DNA of 61,112 bases from Acetobacter cerevisiae (GCF_001580535.1 NZ_LHZA01000144.1:1-61112); one strand, 5' to 3'; positions 37,421 through 45,920 are shown, numbered from the stretch's first letter. The notes: generated from the sequence alone by a model not told the origin. Program-made: numbers and translations.

Positions 37421-38065
37421 TCAGGCTGGTGGCATATCCTTGAGGACAAGGGGTAACCCTGCTGCAATAAACAGGACTTTTCCAGCTTTTTCGGCCAGAC
37501 GCTGGTGGAGAAGACCTGCTTCATCCCGAAACTGCCGGGCCAGTTTATGTTCCGGCACAATGCCAAGCCCGACCTCATTCCCCACCAGCACGGTGGGCGC
37601 GCGACGTTCGGCCAGCGCGGTGATGAGCGCGTGTGTGGCGTCTGGAATACTGCGTTCTTCCAGCAGGAGATTGGTCAGCCACAGGGTCAGGCAGTCCAGT
37701 AAGAGCGGGCGGTCGGCATGGGCACGCAGAACATCAGCCACCGCAAAGGGTTCTTCCACAGTCTGCCAGCCCTCTGCCCGACCGGCGCGATGGTGCGCGA
37801 TCCGGTCCTGCATTTCCGTATCAAACGCGCGGCCTGTGGCCAGATAGATCCACGGGGCGGGCAGCGCTGTGATCAGGGCTTCCGCATGGCGGCTCTTGCC
37901 GGACCGCGCGCCGCCCAGAATGAGTGTTGTGGCGGGCAGGCCTGCGGGGAGGTGCATGGTGTCGTTCTGCGTGGCCGTGACGGACGTGGGTTCAGACGTA
38001 GGCTGCCCGTCTGTTGGTGTGCCTGCCGGACTGGCCGGGTCTGCCCTGAGCGTGATGGGGGTCAT
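37421..38065 (-). CDS. cobU: Adenosylcobinamide kinase / adenosylcobinamide-phosphate guanylyltransferase
   Basis: A bifunctional CobU/CobP enzyme that phosphorylates adenosylcobinamide and then attaches GMP, activating it for lower-ligand addition. The P-loop LILGGARSGKSRHAE and the family motifs YLATGRAFDTEM, DRIAHHRAGR, LLLDCLTLWLTNLL and VGNEVGLGIVPE are all intact. About 38 low-complexity residues precede the core if ATG 38065 is used; ATG 37957 (MHLPAG) would start right at the core. Neither has a strong ribosome site. It stands apart from the other corrinoid genes at 42.8-53.1 kb and converges with glpQ. Confidence 0.92.
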   Translation of the reverse strand: MTPITLRADPASPAGTPTDGQPTSEPTSVTATQNDTMHLPAGLPATTLILGGARSGKSRHAEALITALPAPWIYLATGRAFDTEMQDRIAHHRAGRAEGWQTVEEPFAVADVLRAHADRPLLLDCLTLWLTNLLLEERSIPDATHALITALAERRAPTVLVGNEVGLGIVPEHKLARQFRDEAGLLHQRLAEKAGKVLFIAAGLPLVLKDMPPA

Positions 38066-38333
38066 GCGCAATCCGCTTTCTGCTGCCGTGTGCCTGTGGT
38101 GTTTATCACAGCATAGCAGGCGGGGTCATGCCTCGGTTTTTTTCTGGTGTTTCGCTGTGCCCTGTCTGTTTTGACGTGGACTGAAGCCGTTGCTTATGTA
38201 CCTGGCGACTGAGAGCTCTTTCGCCTTTATCCTCAACATACAGGATTCTGATTTACTTTCCGCATAGAGAACAAACGTTGTTTGCCGTTTTGTCTCTAAC
38301 ATCGGCCATCTTAGGAATTTAAATGCTATGACC

Positions 38334-39200
38334 TTATCGCTCATAAAAGGGAAAGATACAGAAAAAAACGTTTGTCTTTTTCTCGAGAAAACCAAACTTC
38401 ATGTCTTCGAAATACCATACCAACTCCGGCCTCTCTGGGCGACGAAACGCATTTCCACTGCTATCCACCGAGTAGCTGTTATAAAGGCGATCCATAAATT
38501 CAGGGTCGTCGAGGCTAGGTTCCAGTCGCTCAATCTCCATCGCGCAACGATCAGAAAATTGGACTAGGTCCGCTGGATGTCCAGACGCCATCACCGGTCG
38601 GCTCATAAATGCCTGACCTTCTGGAATATCTTTCGAAATATAAGCCTGGCAAACCTTGAAGAAGCGCAGATGCTCAGGTGTTCCAATTGTAAACGCTTGA
38701 TGATTAGACAAGGCGACAATGCGGAATTCTTTTTCAAGAACCTCTGCGAATATTAGAGTGCCGCTTCGTCCTTTTGGGTTTCCTGCTTCTTTCCTTCCTA
38801 TATGAAAATGATGCAGGCCGTCTCTTATGAGCACACTATCGATATCCTGCCCGCGAGCGCTCTGTGAGGCGCCTGGTAGCACCACGCCCTTTGTATTAAC
38901 AAGGTCCGATAAATGGGGTTTCAGATCTTGACCTGATTCCACCTTGGATAAGAACGATCTGATTTTTGGTCTAATCGCCTTGAACTCTAACCGACTTACA
39001 CCACTAGCCCATACTCTTACCTCTCTCGGCTTGATTGGTACCAGCCGCATACGCCATGTGAGAAACGCCAGAATGAGGCGGTTAGTCGGTTGCGCGCGCA
39101 ACGCCTCTATCCCCTGCTTCGTATTGGGAGCCTTCGGGAGAGTGCGGATTATATCTTCTCGAAAGGTCTGAATACGAGGTCGATAGGAAGTGGTGAGCAT
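38334..39200 (-). CDS. Unrecognised protein, 288 aa, low-GC region
   Basis: I cannot assign a family. The protein is basic and soluble, with no signal peptide or membrane helix. A central part contains LIRDGLHHFHIGRKEAG, then RSGTLIFAEVLEKEFRIVAL and SNHQAF. The spacing of HxH, RSG and LxFA is reminiscent of uncharacterised proteins found in accessory regions, but this is only resemblance. The C-terminus is aromatic (LVWYFEDMKFGFLEKK). GGGAGG lies 11 bases before the ATG at 39200. Base composition is lower in GC than the neighbours, suggesting acquisition. Confidence 0.65.
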   Translation of the reverse strand: MLTTSYRPRIQTFREDIIRTLPKAPNTKQGIEALRAQPTNRLILAFLTWRMRLVPIKPREVRVWASGVSRLEFKAIRPKIRSFLSKVESGQDLKPHLSDLVNTKGVVLPGASQSARGQDIDSVLIRDGLHHFHIGRKEAGNPKGRSGTLIFAEVLEKEFRIVALSNHQAFTIGTPEHLRFFKVCQAYISKDIPEGQAFMSRPVMASGHPADLVQFSDRCAMEIERLEPSLDDPEFMDRLYNSYSVDSSGNAFRRPERPELVWYFEDMKFGFLEKKTNVFFCIFPFYER

Positions 39201-39524
39201 AGTCTTACAAGCCTCCCGCTTGATCAAAATCAGTTTTCAGACCAAGCATTGAGAAAATGATAGATCGACAATTGACCGGTCGTCCATAACTGTTGACGTC
39301 GGTCGTGTGCTCTATTTTGTCCGAAAGCCGACATTCCGTTTCCTCTCTACAAAATCACCTCTCGGTTAAACGGTAACAGAGCATAAAGGCGTAACGCACT
39401 ATCGGGCGTCGAAGCTGAAAGGGGGCTTTCTCTTTCATAAAGCGGCCTCTGTTCTGCGGGCCGCTCTCCTCATGAGACGATATTCCGACCCTGCAACAAG
39501 GCATCTTGTCAGGGGCGTCTTTCC
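39201..39524. other. Intergenic region, no gene recognised
   Basis: It lies between two divergently transcribed genes and probably holds both promoters. A short minus-strand frame around 39355-39430 (QLRRPIVRYAFMLCYRL) looks protein-like but has no start or family that I can support. The right end runs into the TetR operator. Confidence 0.4.
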
Positions 39525-39561
39525 GTGACACACATGTGTCATAACTACATATGTGTGTCAC
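39525..39561. promoter_or_regulatory. Long palindromic operator before the TetR gene
   Basis: GTGACACACATGTG and CATATGTGTGTCAC form 14-base arms with a single mismatch, around a 9-base centre. The site ends directly at the ATG at 39562. This strength and position are what an autoregulated TetR-family repressor would give. It also covers the upstream GTG at 39553, so the true start is probably 39562 or later. Confidence 0.82.
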
Positions 39562-40146
39562 ATGCTCCGCGACGAATATGCAGCCCAGACCCGGCAACGT
39601 ATTATTGAGGCTTTCATTGCTCTGCTTGAAGAAAGCGAGGATAGCACTATTGCGACTTCTGCTCTTGCAAAAAGGGCGGGTGTCTCGCTGCGGACGGTGT
39701 ATCGTTACTTTCCTTCCCGCGACGCTCTGCTTGCGGCAACGGCTGACTGGCTGAATACGGAAGTCTTTGGGCTGGCGTCACAGGATGACCCGGAGGGCGT
39801 TGTCAAAGGGTTTCAGGTCGCCGTCGGGAAGTTCGACAATCGTCCGGATCTTGCCCGCATTCTTGCGCTCACCCGCGTTGGGCGCTCCATGCGCAGCACG
39901 TTCCGAAATGAACTGGCTTCCCGGAGGCGGAGCCTCTTATGGAGTGACACACCCGGCATCCCTGCCCCTGACCGAGTGCGGGCAGAGGCTGTTCTGGCCT
40001 GTCTGGACAATGTTCAATCCTGGCTGACGCTCCGAGAAGAGTTTGACATGGATGCGAAGGAGATTGGAGCAGCCATCGGCTGGGCGATGGAACTGGTGCT
40101 GAATGAGACCCGGCGCTCCGCTCAGACCAAAAAGAAGAAGCCGTGA
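39562..40146 (+). CDS. TetR-family regulator of the nucleoside-type operon
   Basis: A 194-residue TetR protein. The N-terminal domain has RQRIIEAFIALLEESEDSTI and the helix-turn-helix ALAKRAGVSLRTVYRYFPSRDALL. The C-terminal domain is all-helical and ends in a Lys-rich tail. It is the first gene of a four-gene unit, with stops and starts overlapping all the way to the adenosine deaminase. The long palindrome abutting the ATG suggests it represses the whole operon and responds to an imported or processed substrate. No ribosome binding site is evident, so a leaderless mRNA is possible. GTG 39553 is an alternative start inside the operator. Confidence 0.9.
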   Translation: MLRDEYAAQTRQRIIEAFIALLEESEDSTIATSALAKRAGVSLRTVYRYFPSRDALLAATADWLNTEVFGLASQDDPEGVVKGFQVAVGKFDNRPDLARILALTRVGRSMRSTFRNELASRRRSLLWSDTPGIPAPDRVRAEAVLACLDNVQSWLTLREEFDMDAKEIGAAIGWAMELVLNETRRSAQTKKKKP

Positions 40147-40337
40147 TGCCCACTTTCCCGAACAGGCGGGCTGTGGCGCTCGGTTTTGGCATTCCATGCA
40201 TTGCGATTGTTCTTGTCGCGCCGTTTCTCAGTTGTCTGCCGCTTTCAGTGTTTGGGATTCCCATTGTTTTTGTCTGGATTTTTGCGTGGTTTCCGCTGAC
40301 ATCGTTGTGTCTGTGGCTCTGTGAGAGACTGCGATGA
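40146..40337 (+). CDS. DUF3311-family small membrane subunit
   Basis: A 63-residue protein with two hydrophobic segments (VALGFGIPCIAIVLVAPFL and FGIPIVFVWIFAWFPLT). Small DUF3311 or YhdT-like proteins are commonly encoded just before a sodium:solute symporter, and are presumed to be accessory subunits, as for YhdT-PanF. Its ATG shares bases with the TetR stop (TGATG), and its stop overlaps the symporter ATG (ATGA), so the three genes are coupled. Confidence 0.82.
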   Translation: MPTFPNRRAVALGFGIPCIAIVLVAPFLSCLPLSVFGIPIVFVWIFAWFPLTSLCLWLCERLR

Positions 40338-41734
40338 CCGGGGTTATTGTCGCCAGCGTCCTGCTTCTGTCGCTCGGGGCAGCGTGGCTTGCGCGCGTGC
40401 GGTCCCGACATATGTCGGTCGAAACGCTGCTTGTGGCAGACCGGGCATTGCCTGCGCCCATGCTGTTTATTCTCACTGTGGGTGAGATTTACAGTATTGG
40501 CTCGATTGTTGCGTTTCCCGCCGGGCTTTATGGGCATGGCGTGAGCTACGGATACTGGTTTCTGGGCTATCTGCTTCTGGCCTTTCCGGTTGGGTATTTT
40601 GTCGGGCCTGCCATCTGGCAACGCGCGAAACAGTATGATGCGTGCACTCTCCCCGAGGTTTTCGGACGGCATTTTAAAAGTGTTGCGTTCGAGCGGCTGA
40701 CGGCGTGGGCCTGCGTGATCGCTCTGGTGCCGTGGGGACAGTTTCAGTTTATTGGGCTGCGCTCCGTTCTGGATACAATGGGATTTTCCGCAACACCGGC
40801 TGCGGGTCTGGCGGGGTGTGCTGTGATCGCATTCGCCTATGTGGCACTAGGCGGCGTGCGGGCTTCGACTTACGTCGCCTTCCTTAAGGATGTTTTGATG
40901 CTGTTTGGCATCGCCGCTGTCGGCGTCGGGGCGATCTGCATGCAGTATAAACTCTCGGGCGGGCATGCGGACATCGTCAGGCCGACGCTTGCGCTCCCTT
41001 CTGGCAGCAGTCTTGTCTTTGCCATCACCACAATCCTTTATCAGGGCATTGGGTTTTATTTTCAGCCATCCGTTACCCCCTATTTGTTTACGGCACGTTC
41101 GGCACAGGCTGTGCGCAAAGCCATGATTTTCATGCCGCTTTATATGTTGATGTATCCGTTTGCCGTGTTTGCGACGATTTTTGCCCTGCGGTTTCTTCCG
41201 CCCTTATCAAACCCGAACGCCGTGTTTTTCCATGTCGCGGGCGTGTTGCTCCCGCCGTGGATGGTAGCGTTGGCAGCCGCGGGCGCAGTGCTGGCCGGGT
41301 TGCTGGTTCTGGCGGCCACGTCTCTCAATATCGCGGCGATGATGACGCGCAATATCGCACCCAAACTGGGCCGTCGGCACCCCAAACGGGCCATCAATCT
41401 GGCGGTTGTCCTGTTTCTTGTGCTGGCGCTGGTCGCCACGGCGCATGCGCCTGCAATCATGCTGACGGCTTTGAATGTCAGCGGTTATATCGGGATTCAG
41501 TTTGCGTCTTTGTGGTTCCTGATTCTGACGGGCTGGCCTGCTTCTGCCCGGATTGCGGGGCTGGGGCTTTTTTCGGGGGCGGGCGTGGCGATCGCGTTAT
41601 TTGCGTCCGGTGTGTCTCTTGGCGGTGTTAATCCGGGGCTGATCGGACTGCTGGCCAACTGTGCCATCGTGTTTTGTCCTCTGTGGCGTGGTCGAAGTGC
41701 GGTGCACGTTCACACTAAGAAAGATCTGTTATGA
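40334..41734 (+). CDS. Sodium:solute symporter (SSS family)
   Basis: A 466-residue inner-membrane transporter with about 13 helices. It has the SSS layout: VETLLVADRALP in the first loop, FILTVGEIYSIGSIVAFPAGLYGHG, GYFVGPAIWQRAKQYDACTLPEV, then YVALGGVRASTYVAFLKDVLM. Substrates of the family range from sugars to nucleobases and organic acids. Because the next gene encodes an adenosine-deaminase-type enzyme, a nucleoside or purine is the best guess. It is coupled to the genes on both sides by 4-base overlaps. Confidence 0.9.
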   Translation: MTGVIVASVLLLSLGAAWLARVRSRHMSVETLLVADRALPAPMLFILTVGEIYSIGSIVAFPAGLYGHGVSYGYWFLGYLLLAFPVGYFVGPAIWQRAKQYDACTLPEVFGRHFKSVAFERLTAWACVIALVPWGQFQFIGLRSVLDTMGFSATPAAGLAGCAVIAFAYVALGGVRASTYVAFLKDVLMLFGIAAVGVGAICMQYKLSGGHADIVRPTLALPSGSSLVFAITTILYQGIGFYFQPSVTPYLFTARSAQAVRKAMIFMPLYMLMYPFAVFATIFALRFLPPLSNPNAVFFHVAGVLLPPWMVALAAAGAVLAGLLVLAATSLNIAAMMTRNIAPKLGRRHPKRAINLAVVLFLVLALVATAHAPAIMLTALNVSGYIGIQFASLWFLILTGWPASARIAGLGLFSGAGVAIALFASGVSLGGVNPGLIGLLANCAIVFCPLWRGRSAVHVHTKKDLL

Positions 41735-42765
41735 GCCTTGACACTCTTATAAGAGCCATTCCGAAAATTGACCTGCACTGTCATCTGGCAGGCTCGCTGA
41801 GTGCGGAAACCGTTATCGCTCTTGCGGCGAAGAACAATGTTCCTCTGCCGGTGACGGACCCTGACAAATTCTATGCATTTACGGATTTCTACGATTTTCT
41901 CGCGCGGCTTGAGGTCATAGGCCGGTGCATGATCACACGGGATGATTTTGCGCGCGTGTCTTACGAGGCGCTTGCGGACGGGTATCGGAAAGGCAACCTG
42001 CGCTACGCCGAGTTTTTCTTTAGTCCGAATTACCATTACCCGCACGGGGTCCGTTACGAGACCATGGTGGACGGGTTTGTTGATGGTCTTCGACAGGCAA
42101 AAGAAGACTTCGGCATTACTGGCCGCCTGATCCCTGCCATCAACCGGGAACTCGGGCCGGAGGTCGCGATAGCGATGGTGAAAGACGTCCTCGCCCATCG
42201 GCGGGAGGAAGTTATCGGGATCGGCATGGACTGTGCCGAATTCAAAGGCCCGCCGGAGTTGTTTAAGGATGCCTATGCTCTGGCCCGGTCCGCCGGTCTG
42301 CGCTGCACGGCGCATGCCTGTGAGGATAATCAGACGCTGGCACAGGCACCGCCGCGCAATGTCGAAACCTGCCTTGATGTTCTGGGCTGTGACCGGATTG
42401 ACCATGGCTATAATATGCTGGCGGATCCGGTTCTGACGTGCCGGTGCAGGGACCGCGGGGTGCCGTTTACGGTCTGCTCCCATACCTGTGTGCCGCAGCG
42501 CATGGAAAAGCGGGCAGAAACGCTGAAAGCGATGCATGAGGCGGGGCTGTTTCTGGTTCCCTGTACGGACGACCCGCCGATGTTCGGGACGGATATTGGC
42601 ACGACGTACGTGACGATGGCGCGTAGTCTGTCCCTGAGTGTGGAAGAGGTCGCGGCGATGTCTCTGCGGACACTCGACGCCTCGTGGCTTTCGGACGCGG
42701 AAAAAGCAGCCATGAAGACGGAGTTTCAGGCCGAAATTCAGTCTCTCGGTGTCATGAAGGCCTAA
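41731..42765 (+). CDS. add: Adenosine deaminase-family enzyme
   Basis: A 344-residue amidohydrolase of the adenosine/adenine deaminase family. The metal and catalytic residues are present: KIDLHCHLAGS (two His), TAHACED (His and Glu, with Cys where HAGE has Gly), DRIDHGYNM (His) and CTDDPPMFGT (paired Asp). It should deaminate adenosine or a related aminopurine nucleoside in the cytoplasm; adenine itself or another aminopurine is possible. Its start overlaps the symporter stop, making it the last gene of the TetR-DUF3311-SSS operon. Confidence 0.9.
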   Translation: MSLDTLIRAIPKIDLHCHLAGSLSAETVIALAAKNNVPLPVTDPDKFYAFTDFYDFLARLEVIGRCMITRDDFARVSYEALADGYRKGNLRYAEFFFSPNYHYPHGVRYETMVDGFVDGLRQAKEDFGITGRLIPAINRELGPEVAIAMVKDVLAHRREEVIGIGMDCAEFKGPPELFKDAYALARSAGLRCTAHACEDNQTLAQAPPRNVETCLDVLGCDRIDHGYNMLADPVLTCRCRDRGVPFTVCSHTCVPQRMEKRAETLKAMHEAGLFLVPCTDDPPMFGTDIGTTYVTMARSLSLSVEEVAAMSLRTLDASWLSDAEKAAMKTEFQAEIQSLGVMKA

Positions 42766-42866
42766 AAGAGTAGGGAGGAAAAAGGTCTCCCCCTCGTTTC
42801 CATACCCCATGCTGGATGGAGCGTTCGAAAAACAGGGTTATGATGTCGGGTCTTTAGATTGTATCC

Positions 42867-43955
42867 ATGCGGCCCATGAAAACGAGCATACTCCACGATC
42901 CGAAACGGTCGATTGACTCCCTCTCCGCCCTGCGGGCTGCCTGTACGGCGTTGCCGGGGGTTGATGCGGCGGCGAAGCAGCAGATTGCAGACCGCGAGGC
43001 CGAGCTGACCAAACCAGCCGGCAGTCTGGGGCGGCTGGAAGAGCTGACGCGCTGGCTCGGCGGCTGGCAGAAGCGGGCGCGGCCTCAGCTTGAGCAGGTG
43101 CATATCCTGATTTTTGCGGGCAATCATGGCGTGGTGCGGCAAGGGGTTTCGCCCTGGCCGCAGGATGTGACGGCCCAGATGGTCCAGAATTTTGAAAGCG
43201 GCGGGGCGGCTATCAATCAGCTGGCCCGCGTGGCAGACGCCCGGTTGCGGGTGGTGCCGGTGCTGGGGCTGGCCTCCACGGCAGATTTCACCACCGCTCC
43301 GGCCATGACAGAAGCCGCGTTTCTGGAGGCTGTGCAGACGGGGTATGACGCCGTGCCGCGTGCGTGTGACCTGCTGTGTCTGGGGGAAATGGGCATTGGC
43401 AACACCACGGCGGCCTCAGCACTGGCGGCGGCGCTGTTTGGTGGCACCGGGGCAGACTGGGCCGGGCGAGGTACGGGGCTGGATGCTCCGGGTGTGGCGC
43501 ACAAGGCGCGGGTGATTGATGCCGCGTTAGCGTTCCATAAAGCGGAAATGGCAGCGACGCAGGGTGCCGCTGAGGCAGTGGCCGAGTTTGACCCGCTGGA
43601 AATAGCCCGCAGACTGGGCGGGTATGAACTCGCGGCCTTGCTGGGGGCGACGCTGGCGGCGCGGCATTACGGCATTCCGGTGCTGCTGGATGGATTTGTC
43701 TGCACGGCGGCAGTGGCTCCACTGGCGCGGCTGGCAGCAGGCGGGCTGGACCATACGCGCCTCTCCCATTGTTCTGCGGAAGCAGGCCATGCACGGCTGG
43801 CGGAAAAGCTGGGGCTGATGCCGTTGCTGGACCTTGGTTTGCGGCTGGGGGAAGCCTCTGGCGCAGCGCTGGCAGTGCCTCTGCTTCGGGCGGCGGTGTC
43901 CTGCCATAATGGTATGGCGACGTTTGCGCAGGCTGCGGTTTCGGGCCGCACATGA
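42867..43955 (+). CDS. cobT: Nicotinate-nucleotide:dimethylbenzimidazole phosphoribosyltransferase
   Basis: A 362-residue CobT that makes alpha-ribazole-phosphate from a lower-ligand base and nicotinate mononucleotide. Typical blocks are LTKPAGSLGRLEELTRWLGG, IFAGNHGVVRQGVSPWPQDVT (shown in part by FAGNHGV), CLGEMGIGNTTAASAL and the C-terminal LRLGEASGAALAVPLL with the catalytic Glu. No riboswitch lies in the 100 bases upstream and no ribosome site is obvious. Its stop overlaps cobS (ATGA), so the two are coupled. BluB, encoded at 52505, would supply dimethylbenzimidazole. Confidence 0.96.
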   Translation: MRPMKTSILHDPKRSIDSLSALRAACTALPGVDAAAKQQIADREAELTKPAGSLGRLEELTRWLGGWQKRARPQLEQVHILIFAGNHGVVRQGVSPWPQDVTAQMVQNFESGGAAINQLARVADARLRVVPVLGLASTADFTTAPAMTEAAFLEAVQTGYDAVPRACDLLCLGEMGIGNTTAASALAAALFGGTGADWAGRGTGLDAPGVAHKARVIDAALAFHKAEMAATQGAAEAVAEFDPLEIARRLGGYELAALLGATLAARHYGIPVLLDGFVCTAAVAPLARLAAGGLDHTRLSHCSAEAGHARLAEKLGLMPLLDLGLRLGEASGAALAVPLLRAAVSCHNGMATFAQAAVSGRT

Positions 43956-44755
43956 GCCCCCCCGCCCCGGCTGAGTCCTTTGGTGCGCGGCTGCGGCTGG
44001 ATCTGGCCTGCGGGCTGAGTTTACTGACACGCCTGCCCGTGGGCTGGCTGCTCTCCCCCGCGCAACGCGCCAGCACGGCGCTATGGCCGATGGGCCGTTC
44101 CATCTGGTGCTGGCCGCTGATTGGCGCGGCGATTGGGGCGGTCGTCGGGGCAGTCTTCTGGCTGCTGCGGCTGGGCCATGTGGCGGCGTTGCCGGCGGCG
44201 GGGCTGGCGCTGGCGTTCCAGTGCGTGCTGACCGGCGGCCTGCATGAAGACGGGCTGGCTGACATGGCCGACGGCTGTGGCGGGGCCACGCGGGAGCGTC
44301 GGCTGGAGATTATGCGGGACAGCCGGATTGGCAGTTACGGCGTCATGGCGCTGGGCCTGAGTCTGTTAGTGCGGGCCTCGGCTGTGGCAGCCCTTCCGGC
44401 TGAAGTGGCGGTGCTGGCGCTAGCCGTCTCCGCGTGTCTGGCGCGGGCGGTGCTGCTGGTGTTACCCGCCTGCCTGCCCCCTGCCCGGCCTGATGGTCTG
44501 GCCCGCTCGCTCAACCCCCTGCCGCGTGGGCCGCTCTGGGTAGGGCTGGCTCTGGCTGGGGTGAGCGTTGTGGCGTTGGCGGGAGAGATGACGGTGCTGA
44601 TCAGCCTCTCCGCTGTGGCGATAGCCCTTGCGGCCTGCGGGCTGGTGGGCATGGCCGCGCGGCGGTTGCTGGGCGGCTATACCGGCGATGTGCTGGGGGC
44701 GGCTGCGGTGTTCACCGAGTGTCTGGTGCTGGCGGGTTTCACCGCGCTGTTCTGA
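43952..44755 (+). CDS. cobS: Adenosylcobinamide-GDP ribazoletransferase (cobalamin synthase)
   Basis: A 267-residue polytopic inner-membrane enzyme that joins adenosylcobinamide-GDP to alpha-ribazole or its phosphate. The CobS signature is clear: LTRLPVG near the start, WPMGRSIWCWPLIGAAIG-like helix sequence, then GGLHEDGLADMADGCGGATRERRLEIMRDSRIG, with the acidic DGLADxxDG motif (quoted in part). Its ATG overlaps the cobT stop. A cobalamin riboswitch begins about 30 bases after its stop and controls the next unit. Confidence 0.96.
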   Translation: MSPPAPAESFGARLRLDLACGLSLLTRLPVGWLLSPAQRASTALWPMGRSIWCWPLIGAAIGAVVGAVFWLLRLGHVAALPAAGLALAFQCVLTGGLHEDGLADMADGCGGATRERRLEIMRDSRIGSYGVMALGLSLLVRASAVAALPAEVAVLALAVSACLARAVLLVLPACLPPARPDGLARSLNPLPRGPLWVGLALAGVSVVALAGEMTVLISLSAVAIALAACGLVGMAARRLLGGYTGDVLGAAAVFTECLVLAGFTALF

Positions 44756-44789
44756 CTCCAGAGGTCCCACCTGCTTTTGTATGAATTGA

Positions 44790-44906
44790 CAGGGGCGGAG
44801 GGGCCGTTCAGACTATGCGCTGATCTGAGGAAGCTGGTGAGAGTCCGGCACGGTCGCGCCACTGTAATCCGCTTTTTTAGAGCGGGAAGTCAGACCCTCA
44901 GCGTCG
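44790..44906 (+). promoter_or_regulatory. Cobalamin (AdoCbl) riboswitch upstream of cbtB-cbtA
   Basis: Conserved landmarks appear in order: GAAGCTGGTGAGAGTCCGGC, CGCGCCACTGTAATCCGC and GCGGGAAGTCAGACCCTC. They match the core and B12 box of the AdoCbl aptamer. A TTGACA at 44786 may be the -35 element. After the aptamer, a short CGCG-GAA-CGCG hairpin followed by TTTTT could act as an on/off terminator before cbtB. Ends are approximate. Confidence 0.92.
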
Positions 44907-44950
44907 TTTTTTCCACCGCGGAACGCGTTTTTACCAGCGGAGCCTGTTTG

Positions 44951-45175
44951 ATGATGCACCCCTCTTCCTCCCGCGCACGGGCCATTGCGGCTCCTGCTCC
45001 TGTTGCAATTCCGGTTGGCGCTCTGCTGCCCTGGGCTGTGTTTGGCCTGCTGCTGTCTGTGCTGATGCTGTATTTTGTGGGTGCGGAACAGGGTGCTGTC
45101 TCCCTGATTTCCGGCCATGAAGTGCATGAGTTTGTGCATGATGGCCGCCATCTGCTGGGCTTCCCCTGCCACTAA
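44951..45175 (+). CDS. cbtB: CbtB, putative cobalt transporter subunit
   Basis: A 74-residue protein with one transmembrane helix (LPWAVFGLLLSVLMLYFVGAEQ, in part) and a C-terminal His-rich tail (GHEVHEFVHDGRHLLGFPCH) that fits metal binding. CbtB is proposed, with CbtA, to import cobalt for cobalamin synthesis, and the family is typically B12-riboswitch-controlled, as here. GGAG lies 8 bases before the ATG pair at 44951. CbtA follows 19 bases after its stop. Confidence 0.93.
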   Translation: MMHPSSSRARAIAAPAPVAIPVGALLPWAVFGLLLSVLMLYFVGAEQGAVSLISGHEVHEFVHDGRHLLGFPCH

Positions 45176-45194
45176 AGAGCAGGGATTTTTCCTG

Positions 45195-45920
45195 ATGATT
45201 GCTGGACGTTTGCTGGCACGCGGCATGATTGCCGGGTGCCTTGCGGCGGCGCTCGCCTTTGTGTTTGCCCGTTTTTTTGGCGAACCACAGGTGGCGCTGG
45301 CCATTGCGTTTGAAGCGGCTCGTAGTGCGGCAGAAGGCGCTGCGCCCGAACACGAGATGATCAGCCGCTCCGTGCAGGCCAGTTACGGTCTGGCCACAGC
45401 CACGGTGCTCTATGGCGCGGGCTTTGGCGGGTTGTTTGCGCTGGTGTTTTCCTTTGCCTATGGGCGGCTGTCTTTCCAGTCCCCTCGCGTGCTGGCGCTT
45501 TTGCTGGCCGTGGCGGGGTTTGTGACCGTGGTGCTGGTGCCGGACCTGAAATATCCACCCAACCCACCCGCTGTGGGCAACCCGGCTACGCTGGCACTGC
45601 GCACGGAAACCTATTTTGTGATGATTGCGCTGTCCATTTGCGTAGCCGCCATTGCCTGCCTGATTGGCCAGAAGGTTGCGCAGATGCGGGATGCGTGGAC
45701 CGGGTGGCTATGTGGTGGGGCAGTGTTTGTTCTGCTGGTGGCCCTTGTGCAGTTTGGTCTGCCTGATGTGAATGAGGTGCCGGACGGATTTCCCGCTGTG
45801 GTGCTCTGGCGCTTTCGGGAGTCTGCGCTTGGCATGCAGGCTGTGCTCTGGGGCAGCATGGGGCTGATTTTTGGGGCACTGGCCACGCCGGTGCTAATGG
45901 GCCGCGCTCAGAAATTTTAA
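45195..45920 (+). CDS. cbtA: CbtA, putative cobalt transporter
   Basis: A 241-residue inner-membrane protein with about six helices. It has the CbtA layout: LLARGMIAGCLAAALAFVFA in helix 1, then EHEMISRSVQASYGLATA, LVPDLKYPPNPPAVGNPATL after the third helix (the conserved PxLxYPxNPPAVG loop) and WRFRESALGMQAVLW near the end. Transport of cobalt is proposed for the family from genomic context, not proven. It sits in the riboswitch-controlled unit behind cbtB. A long hairpin follows its stop. Confidence 0.93.
   Translation: MIAGRLLARGMIAGCLAAALAFVFARFFGEPQVALAIAFEAARSAAEGAAPEHEMISRSVQASYGLATATVLYGAGFGGLFALVFSFAYGRLSFQSPRVLALLLAVAGFVTVVLVPDLKYPPNPPAVGNPATLALRTETYFVMIALSICVAAIACLIGQKVAQMRDAWTGWLCGGAVFVLLVALVQFGLPDVNEVPDGFPAVVLWRFRESALGMQAVLWGSMGLIFGALATPVLMGRAQKF

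Noticed and set aside
38126..38395. 89-codon minus-strand frame after the 38334 gene
   Set aside because: It overlaps the 3' end of the larger gene in another frame, lacks a ribosome site and has no recognisable features.
42766..42866. Cobalamin riboswitch before cobT
   Set aside because: The gap is only 101 bases and lacks the B12 box and core motifs seen at the two confirmed sites.
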